A stretch of 64,000 nucleotides of DNA. Origin: Microvirga pudoricolor (GTDB lineage Bacteria > Pseudomonadota > Alphaproteobacteria > Rhizobiales > Beijerinckiaceae). The stretch covers positions 372,001 to 436,000 of the forward strand of contig NZ_JAFEMB010000004.1 in assembly GCF_016892705.1 (NCBI RefSeq), given 5' to 3'. Shown here in pieces: positions 21,540-29,770 of this stretch; the stretch's first letter is position 1; the number at the start of each line of letters is the position of its first letter. Under the pieces are notes generated by a model, which ran no database searches, was not told the DNA's origin, and saw only the letters and a program-made list of their open reading frames with translations. The position numbers and the translations under genes are program-made.

Positions 21540-22250
21540 TCAGGCAGCTGCCTTTTCCCGGCAGAAGTCCGCAAACTTCGTCAGCATGGTCTTGGCGGCC
21601 GCCGCCTCGTCCGCCGTGGCGTTGAGCTGGTCGATGCTGGCTCCATCTAATTCGAGACGCTCGCGGCATTCCTCGAACCAGACCTTCGATTGCTCGAGCG
21701 TGATCTCGGGATGCCCTTGGATGCCCCAAGCCGGAACTTCCCGGTGGCGCCAGATCTGGTTCGGGCACAGGTCGCTCGAGGCCAGGATCTTCATATCCCG
21801 ATGACCATCGCGCACCTCGTCGTTGTGCCAGACGAACATGTAGACGCTGTCGCCGATATCCGACGCGATTTCGTCCTCGTGAATATCAGGCGTCGTCGGG
21901 AGCCACTTGTAGCCCACCTCGCAGAAGGGACGGCGGAAGACCTGATCCCGGCCACACAGCGCTGAGGCCAGGATCTGGCTTCCGAAGCAGATGCCCAGGA
22001 TAGGAATCTCGCGCTTGGCGGCGTCCTCGATCAGCTGGTGCTCGCGGTGAATGAACGGGACGTCGTCGAAGGCCGCGTGGGGGCTGCCCGACAGGAAGAT
22101 GCCATCGTACTCGTCGAGGGAGTTCGGAAACTCGCCGTTGTAGGCCCAGTAGCGATCGACCGTGAGGCCGAACGACTCGAAACGATCGTCGAGCCTGGCG
22201 ACGGACTGCTTCTTGGGTCCGTTTTGCAAAAACAGAAGGCGGCCTGACAT
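21540..22250 (-). CDS. Class I glutamine amidotransferase-like protein
   Basis: 236 residues. Triad-type class I GATase domain: nucleophile Cys88 in GICFGSQ and the His180/Glu182 pair in GIQGHPEI, with the oxyanion segment LSGSPHAA. It stands alone without a synthetase domain, so it may hydrolyse a gamma-glutamyl amide, as PuuD-type enzymes do, though PuuD belongs to a different subfamily. AAAGGATC precedes ATG 22250. Between the regulator and the binding-protein gene in the operon, consistent with catabolism of an imported glutamyl- or amide-containing compound; that role is inference. Confidence 0.88.
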   Translation of the reverse strand: MSGRLLFLQNGPKKQSVARLDDRFESFGLTVDRYWAYNGEFPNSLDEYDGIFLSGSPHAAFDDVPFIHREHQLIEDAAKREIPILGICFGSQILASALCGRDQVFRRPFCEVGYKWLPTTPDIHEDEIASDIGDSVYMFVWHNDEVRDGHRDMKILASSDLCPNQIWRHREVPAWGIQGHPEITLEQSKVWFEECRERLELDGASIDQLNATADEAAAAKTMLTKFADFCREKAAA

Positions 22251-22278
22251 CGGTGATCCTTTCTTGAAGACGTCGAAT

Positions 22279-22977
22279 TCAGTGGGTCGGCTCATTGGAG
22301 CGGCCCGAGATGAAATCGAGAATGCCCTGCCGGGCGTGCTCGATATGCTCCTGCATGAGCGCGGCCGCTCGGTCGGCGGCGCCTTCCTCCATTGCGGCAA
22401 GAATCCCGAGATGCTCGGCTTTGCCGGGATCGAAGCGCCTGGGGATGCGCGTCAGCCCGAACATGCGGGTCCGCTCCCGGAGATCCCTGATCATGCGGTA
22501 GATGAGGCGGTTGCCGCTCGCCTGGGCGATGGACAGGTGAACCATGTCGTCGACCGACCAATGTTGGTCGCCCGTCACCGACTCGACCGTTCGCATGCCG
22601 TCGATGGCGGAGCGGATCTCGTCGATCCGGCCTTTCGGGATGCGGCCTGTCGCCAGGCGCACGGCCTCCGCTTCCATGACGCGGCGAACCGCGAGGATTT
22701 CCATGATGTCCTCGACGGAGATCGTATTGACCACGAGGACGCGGCCTTCGCGCCGGAGAAATCCTTCACCCTCCAGGCGGCCGAGCGCCTCCCGGACGGG
22801 GGTTCGCGAGAGGCCCAGGCGTTCGGCGAGGCGCCGGTCCTGAACGATGGCGCCGCCGCTGAGTTCCCCTGACAAAAGCATGGATCTCAGCTTCTCGCAC
22901 GCGAGATCGGCTAGGGTATCGCCACTTTCAGTATAAGTAGATATATCCACTGATGCGCCCGAGTTATCGATATGCAT
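22279..22977 (-). CDS. GntR-family regulator with FCD ligand domain
   Basis: 232 residues. N-terminal winged helix at about 25-90 (LACEKLRSMLLSGEL, DRRLAERLGLSRTPVREALGRLEGEGFL) and an all-helical FCD domain at about 95-220 that binds small carboxylates, often through a metal. It is first in the 15.7-23 kb operon and probably controls it. I prefer ATG 22977: the TTG at 22989 would place the start inside a perfect palindrome that looks like this protein's own operator. Confidence 0.92.
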   Translation of the reverse strand: MHIDNSGASVDISTYTESGDTLADLACEKLRSMLLSGELSGGAIVQDRRLAERLGLSRTPVREALGRLEGEGFLRREGRVLVVNTISVEDIMEILAVRRVMEAEAVRLATGRIPKGRIDEIRSAIDGMRTVESVTGDQHWSVDDMVHLSIAQASGNRLIYRMIRDLRERTRMFGLTRIPRRFDPGKAEHLGILAAMEEGAADRAAALMQEHIEHARQGILDFISGRSNEPTH

Positions 22978-22989
22978 TTGGTATACCAA
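22978..22989. promoter_or_regulatory. Probable GntR/FCD operator
   Basis: TTGGTATACCAA is a perfect 12-bp palindrome directly abutting the regulator ATG. FCD-type GntR regulators typically bind TNGTATACNA-like palindromes, so this is a good candidate for an autoregulatory site that would repress the entire minus-strand operon by blocking initiation. Confidence 0.7.
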
Positions 22990-23191
22990 TAGGATACCGA
23001 GTCAAGGTGATAGGGCATTACAATTTGAGCAGCGTTGCTTAAAGTATTCGCTCTTGCACAATTTCGAGGCGATGATCGGCGAAGCAGAGGTGGCGCCTTT
23101 CCGTAGTTTCTTACATGAAAATTGTCCTGGTGAATGGGGTTGTACCTTAGGTCAAAGCTGAGCTTGCTTTTGGGTTAGGACACGTTCGCGT

Positions 23192-23232
23192 GACACAAAA
23201 CGACGACCCGCCCCGTCCGGAGAGGGACGGGC
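23192..23232 (-). terminator. Hairpin terminator after the 23.25-kb gene
   Basis: On the minus strand GCCCGTCC and GGACGGGGC form a stem of at least 7 bp with a short loop, followed by GGGTCGTCGTTTTGTG. It lies directly below the stop of the small exported protein gene. The T-run is interrupted. Confidence 0.55.
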
Positions 23233-23250
23233 CCAAAAGGACACTCATGT

Positions 23251-23685
23251 TTAATCCTGGGAGGCCTGCCCAGGGCGACGACGGCCCATGCCGGCTTGGT
23301 GGTTCAGGATCGCGATGCTGCGATCCACCTCGATGATATGCAAGGCTCCGATGTCGCGCACCATGTCCCAGCCATTGGGGAGGGCAAACTCATTCGGAAT
23401 CCCGTCCGTCGGACACCGCAGTCTCGCGAGGCTTGCGCGCTCCGACACGATCGCCGCGAGCAAATTGTCCCAGGGCTGCACCGTCGCCTCTCCGAGACTT
23501 TCGAACGCAACCAAGTTGCCGGAGGTCACGGCTGCCTCGTAGGGAGCCAGGACAGCCTCCAGCCTCGACTGCGCCTCCGCGATACGCTGGGCGGCCGCCT
23601 GACGGGACGCGCCGCAATCCTCCGCGACGGCCGGGCGCAATGGGACCCAGAGGACCAAACAACAGGCAAAGACGAGAGCACGCAT
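23251..23685 (-). CDS. Exported hypothetical protein
   Basis: 144 residues. Signal peptide MRALVFACCLVLWVPLRPAVA, then a mature domain of about 122 residues that starts EDCGASRQAAAQRIAEAQSR and is largely helical with a second cysteine in LARLRCPTDGI, so a disulfide is possible. GGGGAGGAG 3-5 nt before ATG 23685 fixes the start. No family recognised. It is monocistronic with a terminator below. Confidence 0.78.
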   Translation of the reverse strand: MRALVFACCLVLWVPLRPAVAEDCGASRQAAAQRIAEAQSRLEAVLAPYEAAVTSGNLVAFESLGEATVQPWDNLLAAIVSERASLARLRCPTDGIPNEFALPNGWDMVRDIGALHIIEVDRSIAILNHQAGMGRRRPGQASQD

Positions 23686-23860
23686 GGTCTCCTCCCCGGT
23701 TCGAATCCGAGGATTCTCGCACGAAACGATCAGCGCCCCTGTGAAGGGCATCACAGTGATGGTGGGAGTTGAGCATGAACGAGCGGCCGTGCGCTGTTAA
23801 GGTGCCTCCCATGATTTGCGGGCCCGCTGGGGCGGGAGCGGTCGCGGCTACATGGGACGG

Positions 23861-24106
23861 TCAGGCCACACAGTGACGCCACAGCTTTCCGAGTGCGACG
23901 AAGAGCAGGCAACCAAGGATCGTCCACAGGACGATCTCGGAGGTGGCCTCCGGAAAACTCTCAGCGTCGTGAACATCGTGCACCAGCGTTTCGAAAAGTT
24001 CGTAGGCCGTCCCAAGAGTGAATCCCGCAAGGGCGCCGGCAAGACCGTGGCTCTGAGCGGGCTGGAGGGTGTCGCGGGCGTGATCCCGCTGGAATGGCAG
24101 TGACAT
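23861..24106 (-). CDS. Small membrane protein, hypothetical
   Basis: 81 residues with two hydrophobic segments (about 22-36, glycine-rich, and 57-76) separated by an acidic stretch (HDVHDAESFPEATSE). AGGGGG lies 10 nt before the ATG. The pattern is protein-like, but I recognise no family and there is no genetic partner, so confidence is moderate. Confidence 0.5.
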   Translation of the reverse strand: MSLPFQRDHARDTLQPAQSHGLAGALAGFTLGTAYELFETLVHDVHDAESFPEATSEIVLWTILGCLLFVALGKLWRHCVA

Positions 24107-24398
24107 TGAGGCAGACCCCCTTCAGAGCGCTCTTGTGCAACGGGCGCGCAAGCAAACGTCCCCCCGCGGCAGTTGTTACGGTCCGACGACAAAAATTCGT
24201 GCATCCGGGTTCAAGAGCACGATTCCGGTGCGAGGTTCCTCGGTCTTGAGGACGTCATCGGCTCTGTAAGCATTGAGCGTTTACGATAGTCGCGCTCCGA
24301 ATCCTGTTGCAGGCGGATTTCAACTTTCGGAACGGGTGGGCCCGATATATGGCTTTGACTGTTCCCCGTCCGCCCCCAACCCTCGAGTAGCGACAGAC

Positions 24399-25490
24399 AT
24401 GGTCATCCCTGGCTTCCGGCTCTTCTGCTTGCTCGGCCTCATCCTGATCGCATCGACGGCCGGCGCGCACGCGCAGCAGCCCGGTCCTCAGCCGGCCTTG
24501 AAGGTCGGCCTTCACGTCAGCCCCCCGTTCGTGATGGAAAATGCCAAGACGAACCCCCAGGGCATGGCCGTCGAGTTGTGGAAGGATGTGGCGGCCAACG
24601 CCGCGCTCCCGTTCGAGTTCCAGACCTTCGACACTGTCGCGGATCTGCTGAGAGCCACCGAGAGCGGAACCTTGGACGTCGCGGTCTCGAACCTCACCAT
24701 CACGCATGAGCGTGCGCGCCGGATGGACTTCACGCAGCCTTGGTACGATGGAGGACTGAGGCTGCTGGTCGACGCCAACGCATCAGGCAGCGCATCGGAT
24801 ACCCTCCAAGGTCTGTACTCGATGGGGCATCTGCGCAATTACGCCATTCTCGGGATTCTCATCATTCTGGCGACGGTTCTCCTCACACTGTTTGACCGTC
24901 GCTTCGATTCCGACTTTCCCAAGAGATGGGCGCACGGGCTGTCCGAGAGCTTCTATCATGTCATCTCGATGGTGACGTCCGGAAAGGCGTCGAGGAAGAA
25001 CCTGTTCGGCTCGTTCGGCAAGGTTCTGTCCGCCTTCTGGATCGTGTGCGGGGTCGGCGTCGTCGCCTATGTGACGTCCTCCATCACGAGCGTGATGACC
25101 GCGGACGCCATCACCCGGCAGATCGACGGCATCTCGGACCTGGGAGACAGGACTGTGGGCGTTTTCACCGGCAGCGTCGCGGAAAGCTTCGCGCGGGAAG
25201 CCGGTCTCCCGTTCAAGTCGTTCAGCGATATCGATCAAGCTGCCGCGAGCCTGAAAAAGGCTGAGGTCGCGGCCGTTCTGGCGGATGCTCCCGTGTTGGA
25301 ATATTACGCTCATTCGCGTCCAGAGATGGCCCTGGAGGTCGTCGGGACTCTCATGCATCCCGACAAGTACGCCTTCGCTCTGCCCTCCAACAGTCCTCTG
25401 AGGCGCGTGCTGACGGCCGAAATTCTCCGTGCGAAGGAGCAGGGGACACTGGCCGCGCTGAAGACGAAGTACTTTGGCGGCCAGAACTAA
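24399..25490 (+). CDS. Prokaryotic ionotropic glutamate receptor-like channel
   Basis: 363 residues: signal peptide (1-26), a periplasmic solute-binding half-domain S1 (33-128), helix M1 (148-166), a re-entrant P segment (178-197), helix M2 (206-230) and the second binding half S2 (245-360). A ligand-binding domain split by a two-helix pore is the GluR0 architecture. The binding site resembles amino-acid SBPs (TITHERARRMDFTQPWY). The pore segment reads SMVTSGKAS, not the potassium filter TVGYGD of GluR0, and AYVTSSITSVMT resembles the SYTANLAAFLT motif of animal receptors. ATG 24399 is chosen for the signal peptide; no strong ribosome site is seen. Confidence 0.85.
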   Translation: MVIPGFRLFCLLGLILIASTAGAHAQQPGPQPALKVGLHVSPPFVMENAKTNPQGMAVELWKDVAANAALPFEFQTFDTVADLLRATESGTLDVAVSNLTITHERARRMDFTQPWYDGGLRLLVDANASGSASDTLQGLYSMGHLRNYAILGILIILATVLLTLFDRRFDSDFPKRWAHGLSESFYHVISMVTSGKASRKNLFGSFGKVLSAFWIVCGVGVVAYVTSSITSVMTADAITRQIDGISDLGDRTVGVFTGSVAESFAREAGLPFKSFSDIDQAAASLKKAEVAAVLADAPVLEYYAHSRPEMALEVVGTLMHPDKYAFALPSNSPLRRVLTAEILRAKEQGTLAALKTKYFGGQN

Positions 25491-25695
25491 TCTCCGCGCG
25501 CGCCTATGTGGGACGATCGCGGGCACAAGTTTTGGTCAGCCGCGATCCGCGGCTGCGCCGAACGTCTCGCGGCAGACCAAGCCCATCTCAGGACCACCCT
25601 GTTCCAGCCGGATTCGAAATTGCCTGAGTGGCAATCTTTCACTACGTTGCGTCTGCGATTGCTGCAGCCGTGCTTCGCTTACAGGACACCCCCCC

Positions 25696-26193
25696 ATGAA
25701 AAAATCGCGTGCTCTTCTTGGTGCCATGGCGCTGATCGCGTCCGGACTTCCCGTTCAAGGGACGTTTGCTCAAGGGTTTTCCTGCAAGTCAGCGACCGAT
25801 GCGGGCAAGGATGCGCCGGCATTGACGGGACTGATCGATCAGCGGACGGGCCGGACATCCGATGCCCGCGTCGCAGCCTTGGTGCAGCAGTATCAATCGA
25901 ACGGCATCGGAAGCGGCGACATCGTCAATCGCCTCGTCAATGGCTACTGCGTGAACGTCGCCGGCATCGGCGGGTTGTCCGATCGCCAGAAGGCGGAGCT
26001 CACGCGCCAGTTCGCCCGGCAGGTGACGGGATACGTCTATGCGGATGCCTCGCTGGGGCCGATCTCGATCCTGGTCGACGTGCCTTTGAGCCAGGAGATG
26101 CTGGACCGCGTCGACGCCTCGGCCTCTGCGAAGGGGGTATCTCAGGGCCAGTGGATCAGGGACGCGGTCGAGAAAGCCTTGACGGCGAACTAG
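25696..26193 (+). CDS. Exported protein with a ribbon-helix-helix-like C-terminus
   Basis: 165 residues. Signal peptide MKKSRALLGAMALIASG to about AQG at 26, then a mature region with two cysteines (FSCKS and GYCVNV). The final 45 residues (ISILVDVPLSQEMLDRVDAS, then KGVSQGQWIRDAVEKAL) match the strand-helix-helix pattern of CopG/MetJ-type DNA-binding domains, which would be unexpected in a secreted protein. No known family recognised. ATG 25696 is chosen because the signal peptide begins there. Confidence 0.72.
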   Translation: MKKSRALLGAMALIASGLPVQGTFAQGFSCKSATDAGKDAPALTGLIDQRTGRTSDARVAALVQQYQSNGIGSGDIVNRLVNGYCVNVAGIGGLSDRQKAELTRQFARQVTGYVYADASLGPISILVDVPLSQEMLDRVDASASAKGVSQGQWIRDAVEKALTAN

Positions 26194-26221
26194 AGTCGGC
26201 CGCGATCCAAACGGCGTCGAG

Positions 26222-26244
26222 ACGGCGGTGTATCACACCGCCGT
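26222..26244. terminator. Hairpin between convergent genes
   Basis: Perfect 10-bp stem ACGGCGGTGT / ACACCGCCGT with a 3-nt loop, between the exported protein gene and the convergent RTX lipase gene. There is no T-run on either side, so termination is only probable. Confidence 0.5.
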
Positions 26245-26308
26245 TCGAATGCAGGATCTTCAGCCGGTCTCAAGGCCCGCGGGGCGACCGTCGGACGGCC
26301 GCCGGTGA

Positions 26309-27607
26309 TCAGAGTGTGAAATATCCCTTGGCGATGTGAGACAGGCCTTTCACCGCGATCGCGAAATCCGCCAACCCGTCGCCATTGACGTCTCCCTGAA
26401 CCTGACTGCCGCCAGCAACTTTCTGGATTCGTAACTCGCCCGCTTTTCCATGAAAGTCCGCCGCGCCGATGTATTTGAAGGCTTGGTTGCCGGCTTTGAG
26501 GACATTGGCGTCGATACCTTTGAGGTCGATCCTGTCCTTCTGCTGGGTCGAGAAGTCGTAGATCGTGTCGCGCCCCTTCGCGGCGACCGTTGAATCCTTG
26601 AGCGTCTTGAAAACGAACGTGTCGGCGCCGGAGCCCCCATAGAGCTTGTCCGCGCCGCGGCCGCCCACGAGTTGGTCGTTGCCGGCATAGCCCCGAAGTG
26701 TGTTCTTGCTGCCCGTGCCCGTCACCGTATCGTGCCAGGCGAAGCGGATGGCATCGTAGCTCGTCGGGTTCTCCAGGATGTTGGCGATGAGTTGCTCCAC
26801 CTCGGCATCGCTCAGTGAGCCGGTTTCGCTGAAGGCAGGGTCGTAGGATTGGCGCAGCGCGGCCGCATAGTGAACGAGCCGGTGATAATCGTTGGCGGCC
26901 ACCTCCAGCATCGCGATCCCGGCGGCCTTCTGCGCATCGCTATTGCCAGGCGCCAAAAGGGCATTGGCCGCATCGAGAACGAAGACGCCGCTGAAGGGGC
27001 CGACATAGGTTGCCGATCCGAAGCGGACGATATCCTGGCTGTAGAGGATGTTGGTCTCGGAGAGCGTCGGGGCCGAGTAGTTGCCGACGGGGTCCCCCCA
27101 CTCGACGTAATTGATCAACTGGGATTGCGCGTTGATCGGAATCGCGTCGGATGGAATGCCCGGTGCGCCGTAGGTTTCGCCCCCCATGCCCATCTGGGCC
27201 GCCACGTAGAGGGCCTGAGCACCGCCGAGGGAATGGCCTGTCACGAAGACGTTCTCGCGCGAGATGCCCTGTTCGGCAGCGGCCGCGATTACGTCCTGAG
27301 TAAAGCTCATGGCGTCGTCGTAGGCCGGCGGTTCCTGGCCCAGATAGATCTGGATGTCGGCCAGGATCTGGGCGGCTGCGAAGTCTCGATTGGCCTGCCC
27401 CTTCGTGAAATCAGCCAGGTTCGTGCCTTCGAATGCGACGATCACCTGGTTGGCGGCTGTCAGGAAGGCCGCGCCGTAGAACCCCGAGCCGACGTCCAGG
27501 GACGTCATCTGCTGGCCGTCGACCAGGAAGGGAGACTTTGGCGCAACGGACCCTTGCGTATAGGTCCAGCCGGCAGCGTAAATGAACTCGGACGTCGTTG
27601 GGCGCAT
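26309..27607 (-). CDS. RTX lipase (class 3 type) with serralysin-type C-terminal domain
   Basis: 432 residues. The N-terminal alpha/beta hydrolase domain has the nucleophile elbow GHSLGGA with Ser126 and upstream VIVAFEGTNL. From about 300 it has calcium-binding RTX repeats (YAGNDQLVG, GRGADKLYG, GSGADTFVF) and a C-terminal secretion domain ending GDVNGDGLADFAI...KGYFTL. No N-terminal signal peptide, as expected for type I secretion. AGGAGA precedes ATG 27607, chosen over 27631. The C-terminal 115 residues resemble the metalloprotease at 32986, so both probably use one exporter. Confidence 0.92.
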   Translation of the reverse strand: MRPTTSEFIYAAGWTYTQGSVAPKSPFLVDGQQMTSLDVGSGFYGAAFLTAANQVIVAFEGTNLADFTKGQANRDFAAAQILADIQIYLGQEPPAYDDAMSFTQDVIAAAAEQGISRENVFVTGHSLGGAQALYVAAQMGMGGETYGAPGIPSDAIPINAQSQLINYVEWGDPVGNYSAPTLSETNILYSQDIVRFGSATYVGPFSGVFVLDAANALLAPGNSDAQKAAGIAMLEVAANDYHRLVHYAAALRQSYDPAFSETGSLSDAEVEQLIANILENPTSYDAIRFAWHDTVTGTGSKNTLRGYAGNDQLVGGRGADKLYGGSGADTFVFKTLKDSTVAAKGRDTIYDFSTQQKDRIDLKGIDANVLKAGNQAFKYIGAADFHGKAGELRIQKVAGGSQVQGDVNGDGLADFAIAVKGLSHIAKGYFTL

Positions 27608-28018
27608 CGGGTCGTTCTCCTGGCCGCCCATTGATACGGATCTTCCTCAGGAAACAAAAGATAAGCTTAAGTCGGTGTGCGGCCGAATTCTGGTTGGGAG
27701 TGCTTGAATGCATCAGTCCAACCTTCGGAGTGACAAGGAAAATTCCTACATATATTATGTAATGTTGTATTTTTACTGTTCGGGCTTATCGTCTGAGTGG
27801 AATTCTATTTTGGATCCGAAACGATCTCGCGACGAAGGGTGTCGGGCTTGGAAAGCGCTCGTCGGTGGTTTTGGCTTTCGAAGCCGATGGATCTTTTGGA
27901 GCAAGGCCACGTCTCGAAAGATGAAGGCGCTTGTCGAAGACATGAAAGCGCCACGGTTGTTCCGCCGTTTGATCGTTCGTGTCATCAAGGTGTCCGCCTT
28001 GCGTTTCTGGAGCGATGC
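27608..28018. other. Intergenic, AT-rich, divergent promoter region
   Basis: No convincing gene. The first 180 bases are distinctly AT-rich for this genome and include ACATATATTATGT at 27748-27760, an inverted repeat that could be a regulator site or part of promoters for the lipase gene and the XRE gene. The remainder is open in the XRE frame but without recognisable protein character. Confidence 0.5.
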
Positions 28019-28465
28019 ATGCCAACAACGAAGAGTCCGTCAGCCCTCGATCAGTTCATCGGGCAAAGGATCCGCACGGCCCGCGTCGCCAAAGGCATGT
28101 CGCAAGAAGGCTTGGCCGACCAGCTGGGTCTGACCTTTCAGCAGCTGCAGAAGTACGAGAAAGGCGTCAATCGCATCACGGCCGGCCGTCTCGAGGAGAT
28201 TTCCCGGGTCCTGGGCTGCCCGCTCCTGTGGCTTTACGGTAAGGATGAGGATGTCGGGATCCTGCCGACACCCCATCAAGTGCTGGCGGAACGGATCGGC
28301 TTGCTGAGCCCGCCGCAACAGGCGGCTCTCAAGCAGATGACGGACGCGATGCTGAACGTCGCCGGGGCCGAGAGGCCCGAGGGGTCGGCGCTCCGCTCCG
28401 GCGCGCCCAAGAGGGGACGCCCGCGCAAGGAGGCGCTCAAGGCGCGATCCGAATCCGCCCCGTGA
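28019..28465 (+). CDS. XRE-family transcriptional regulator
   Basis: 148 residues. Helix-turn-helix domain at about 14-70 (FIGQRIRTARVAKGMSQEGLADQLGLTFQQLQKYEKGVNRI), as in phage Cro/C1-like regulators of Rhizobiales. The C-terminal region ends in a KRGRPRKEAL segment that resembles an AT-hook. ATG 28019 begins the domain directly. Its 3' end overlaps the convergent PAS gene by 29 bp. Targets unknown. Confidence 0.9.
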   Translation: MPTTKSPSALDQFIGQRIRTARVAKGMSQEGLADQLGLTFQQLQKYEKGVNRITAGRLEEISRVLGCPLLWLYGKDEDVGILPTPHQVLAERIGLLSPPQQAALKQMTDAMLNVAGAERPEGSALRSGAPKRGRPRKEALKARSESAP

Positions 28466-29018
28466 CGTCGCGCCCTTCGACCAGAATGCCGATCCGATGG
28501 CCGTGTTCGTTGACGATCGGCTTGTAGGCAACGTCCACATGGCGCTGTTCCAGCGGGCCGTTGCGGCGCATGCGGATCCGTAGCGGCAGCGTTTGGCCCA
28601 GAAACGGCTGTCCCGTCTCGTAGGCCTCCTCGATCAGGTCGAGGAAGCCCTGCTCCTTCAGTTCCGGAAGGGCTTCCCGGATGGGCCGGTCGATGACGGC
28701 CCGATGTCCGGTGAGAAAGCGATGGGCTTTGTTGGCCATGTGAAACACGTGTCGCGGCCCCGCAAGCACGGCCAGAAAACCCGGGGGGTCCAGGTCCAGG
28801 GCGGCCGAACCGCCCGTGGGCGCGGCCAGCGGAACCAGGCCCAACCCTCCCAATCCCATCGCGGCCTCGCCTATCGGCCGGAAGCCCGGCGAGCCGATCA
28901 CGAGCCTGGCCCTGTCTCGAAACGCCTCCTTGAGGAGCTCGGGCTCTCTGTCCCAGCCCCGCGCATTCTCGGCCGTCAAATAGAAGGCACGAGCCATGTT
29001 GTCGATCTCATCGTGCAT
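28437..29018 (-). CDS. PAS-domain protein
   Basis: 193 residues. The C-terminal half (about 85-190) is a PAS fold: FLAVLAGPRHVFHMANKAHRFLTG, DRPIREALPEL, GQPFLGQTLPLRIRMRRNG and KPIVNEHGHRIGILVEGRDVTGR. No kinase, GGDEF or DNA-binding output domain follows, so it is a stand-alone sensor or adaptor. GGGAG lies 7 nt before ATG 29018, which is preferred over ATG 29024. The last 29 bases overlap the XRE gene on the other strand. Confidence 0.85.
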   Translation of the reverse strand: MHDEIDNMARAFYLTAENARGWDREPELLKEAFRDRARLVIGSPGFRPIGEAAMGLGGLGLVPLAAPTGGSAALDLDPPGFLAVLAGPRHVFHMANKAHRFLTGHRAVIDRPIREALPELKEQGFLDLIEEAYETGQPFLGQTLPLRIRMRRNGPLEQRHVDVAYKPIVNEHGHRIGILVEGRDVTGRIRIAP

Positions 29019-29234
29019 GTGCATCTCCCATCAGCACGACCGGTCTGTGGTAGCAAATCCTTGGGTGAGTATTCCTAGTTGAGCGCCACCTTCAATTGAA
29101 CTAGGGCTATACTCCCACAGGCGTCAACGCTCTCATTTGAGAATTTCCAGTCTGAGACTGGTCTCAAGACTTACCCATTGGTCGAAGGCTTTCGGGCGTC
29201 TCGTGGCGGTGGGTCGCGACCCCGGCCGACCTCA

Positions 29235-29444
29235 TCACAGGGTGATGGACAGCAGCACCGCTCCGGCCTGATCCACGCCGGTGAGGCGCCAGCCCACCAA
29301 GTCGGCAGGCTTCTCGACTTCCTCGCGCAGTTCCACGATGGCGCTCATGGCCTGCGCATAGGCCGCTTCGATGGTGGAAACCTCGACGCCGTGATGATCC
29401 GTGATCTGCTCGATTTCATTCACGAGGTGAAAGTAGCACCGCAT
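29235..29444 (-). CDS. DUF6894-type small protein
   Basis: 69 residues with the pattern of the DUF6894 family: start MRCYFHLVN, a central DHHGVEV, then AAYAQAMSAIVELRE and a closing beta strand VLLSITL. These small proteins are very common in Methylobacteriaceae and Bradyrhizobiaceae, are of unknown function and often sit alone. The present copy is near a stress/regulatory cluster (XRE, PAS), but no operon is evident. Confidence 0.8.
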   Translation of the reverse strand: MRCYFHLVNEIEQITDHHGVEVSTIEAAYAQAMSAIVELREEVEKPADLVGWRLTGVDQAGAVLLSITL

Positions 29445-29463
29445 ATCTTACAGGGTCCTGCGC

Positions 29464-29595
29464 TTAGAGAAAGTAGAGGGCAGCGGCGAGCGGGCCGACG
29501 ATGAGAGCGAAACGGCCATAAAGGCGCCCGGCCAGCTCGGTGGTGAACTCGAGATGGTAGCCATCGTGGGTCTCGATCAGTCTTCTCTCTTGCAT
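29464..29595 (-). CDS. Possible 43-residue membrane protein
   Basis: Short open frame with an ATG: a charged N-terminal half (MQERRLIETHDGYHLEFTTE) and a hydrophobic C-terminal half (GRFALIVGPLAAALYFL). It lies 19 bp above the DUF6894 gene on the same strand. No ribosome site is evident, and there is no homologue that I recognise; it is listed because the amphipathic then hydrophobic layout is protein-like. Confidence 0.35.
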   Translation of the reverse strand: MQERRLIETHDGYHLEFTTELAGRLYGRFALIVGPLAAALYFL

Positions 29596-29770
29596 TGCAT
29601 GACACTGCAATAACACAACCTAGAGCAGAAGATAGACCATTGTTTGAGACAGGCCCCCTCTTGTTTTCCCGCGCCATCGCCCAGTTTCCGCTGCCTCGCA
29701 TCCTCAACAGGCTGCGAGGCGTCCGAGGCGCTGCTGTTCCGATCGCAGGGCCTCCGGGGATCCAGCAAAC

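Noticed and set aside
27797-28018. N-terminal extension of the XRE regulator
   Set aside because: The extra 74 codons lack hydrophobic or conserved features and the HTH domain begins right after ATG 28019.
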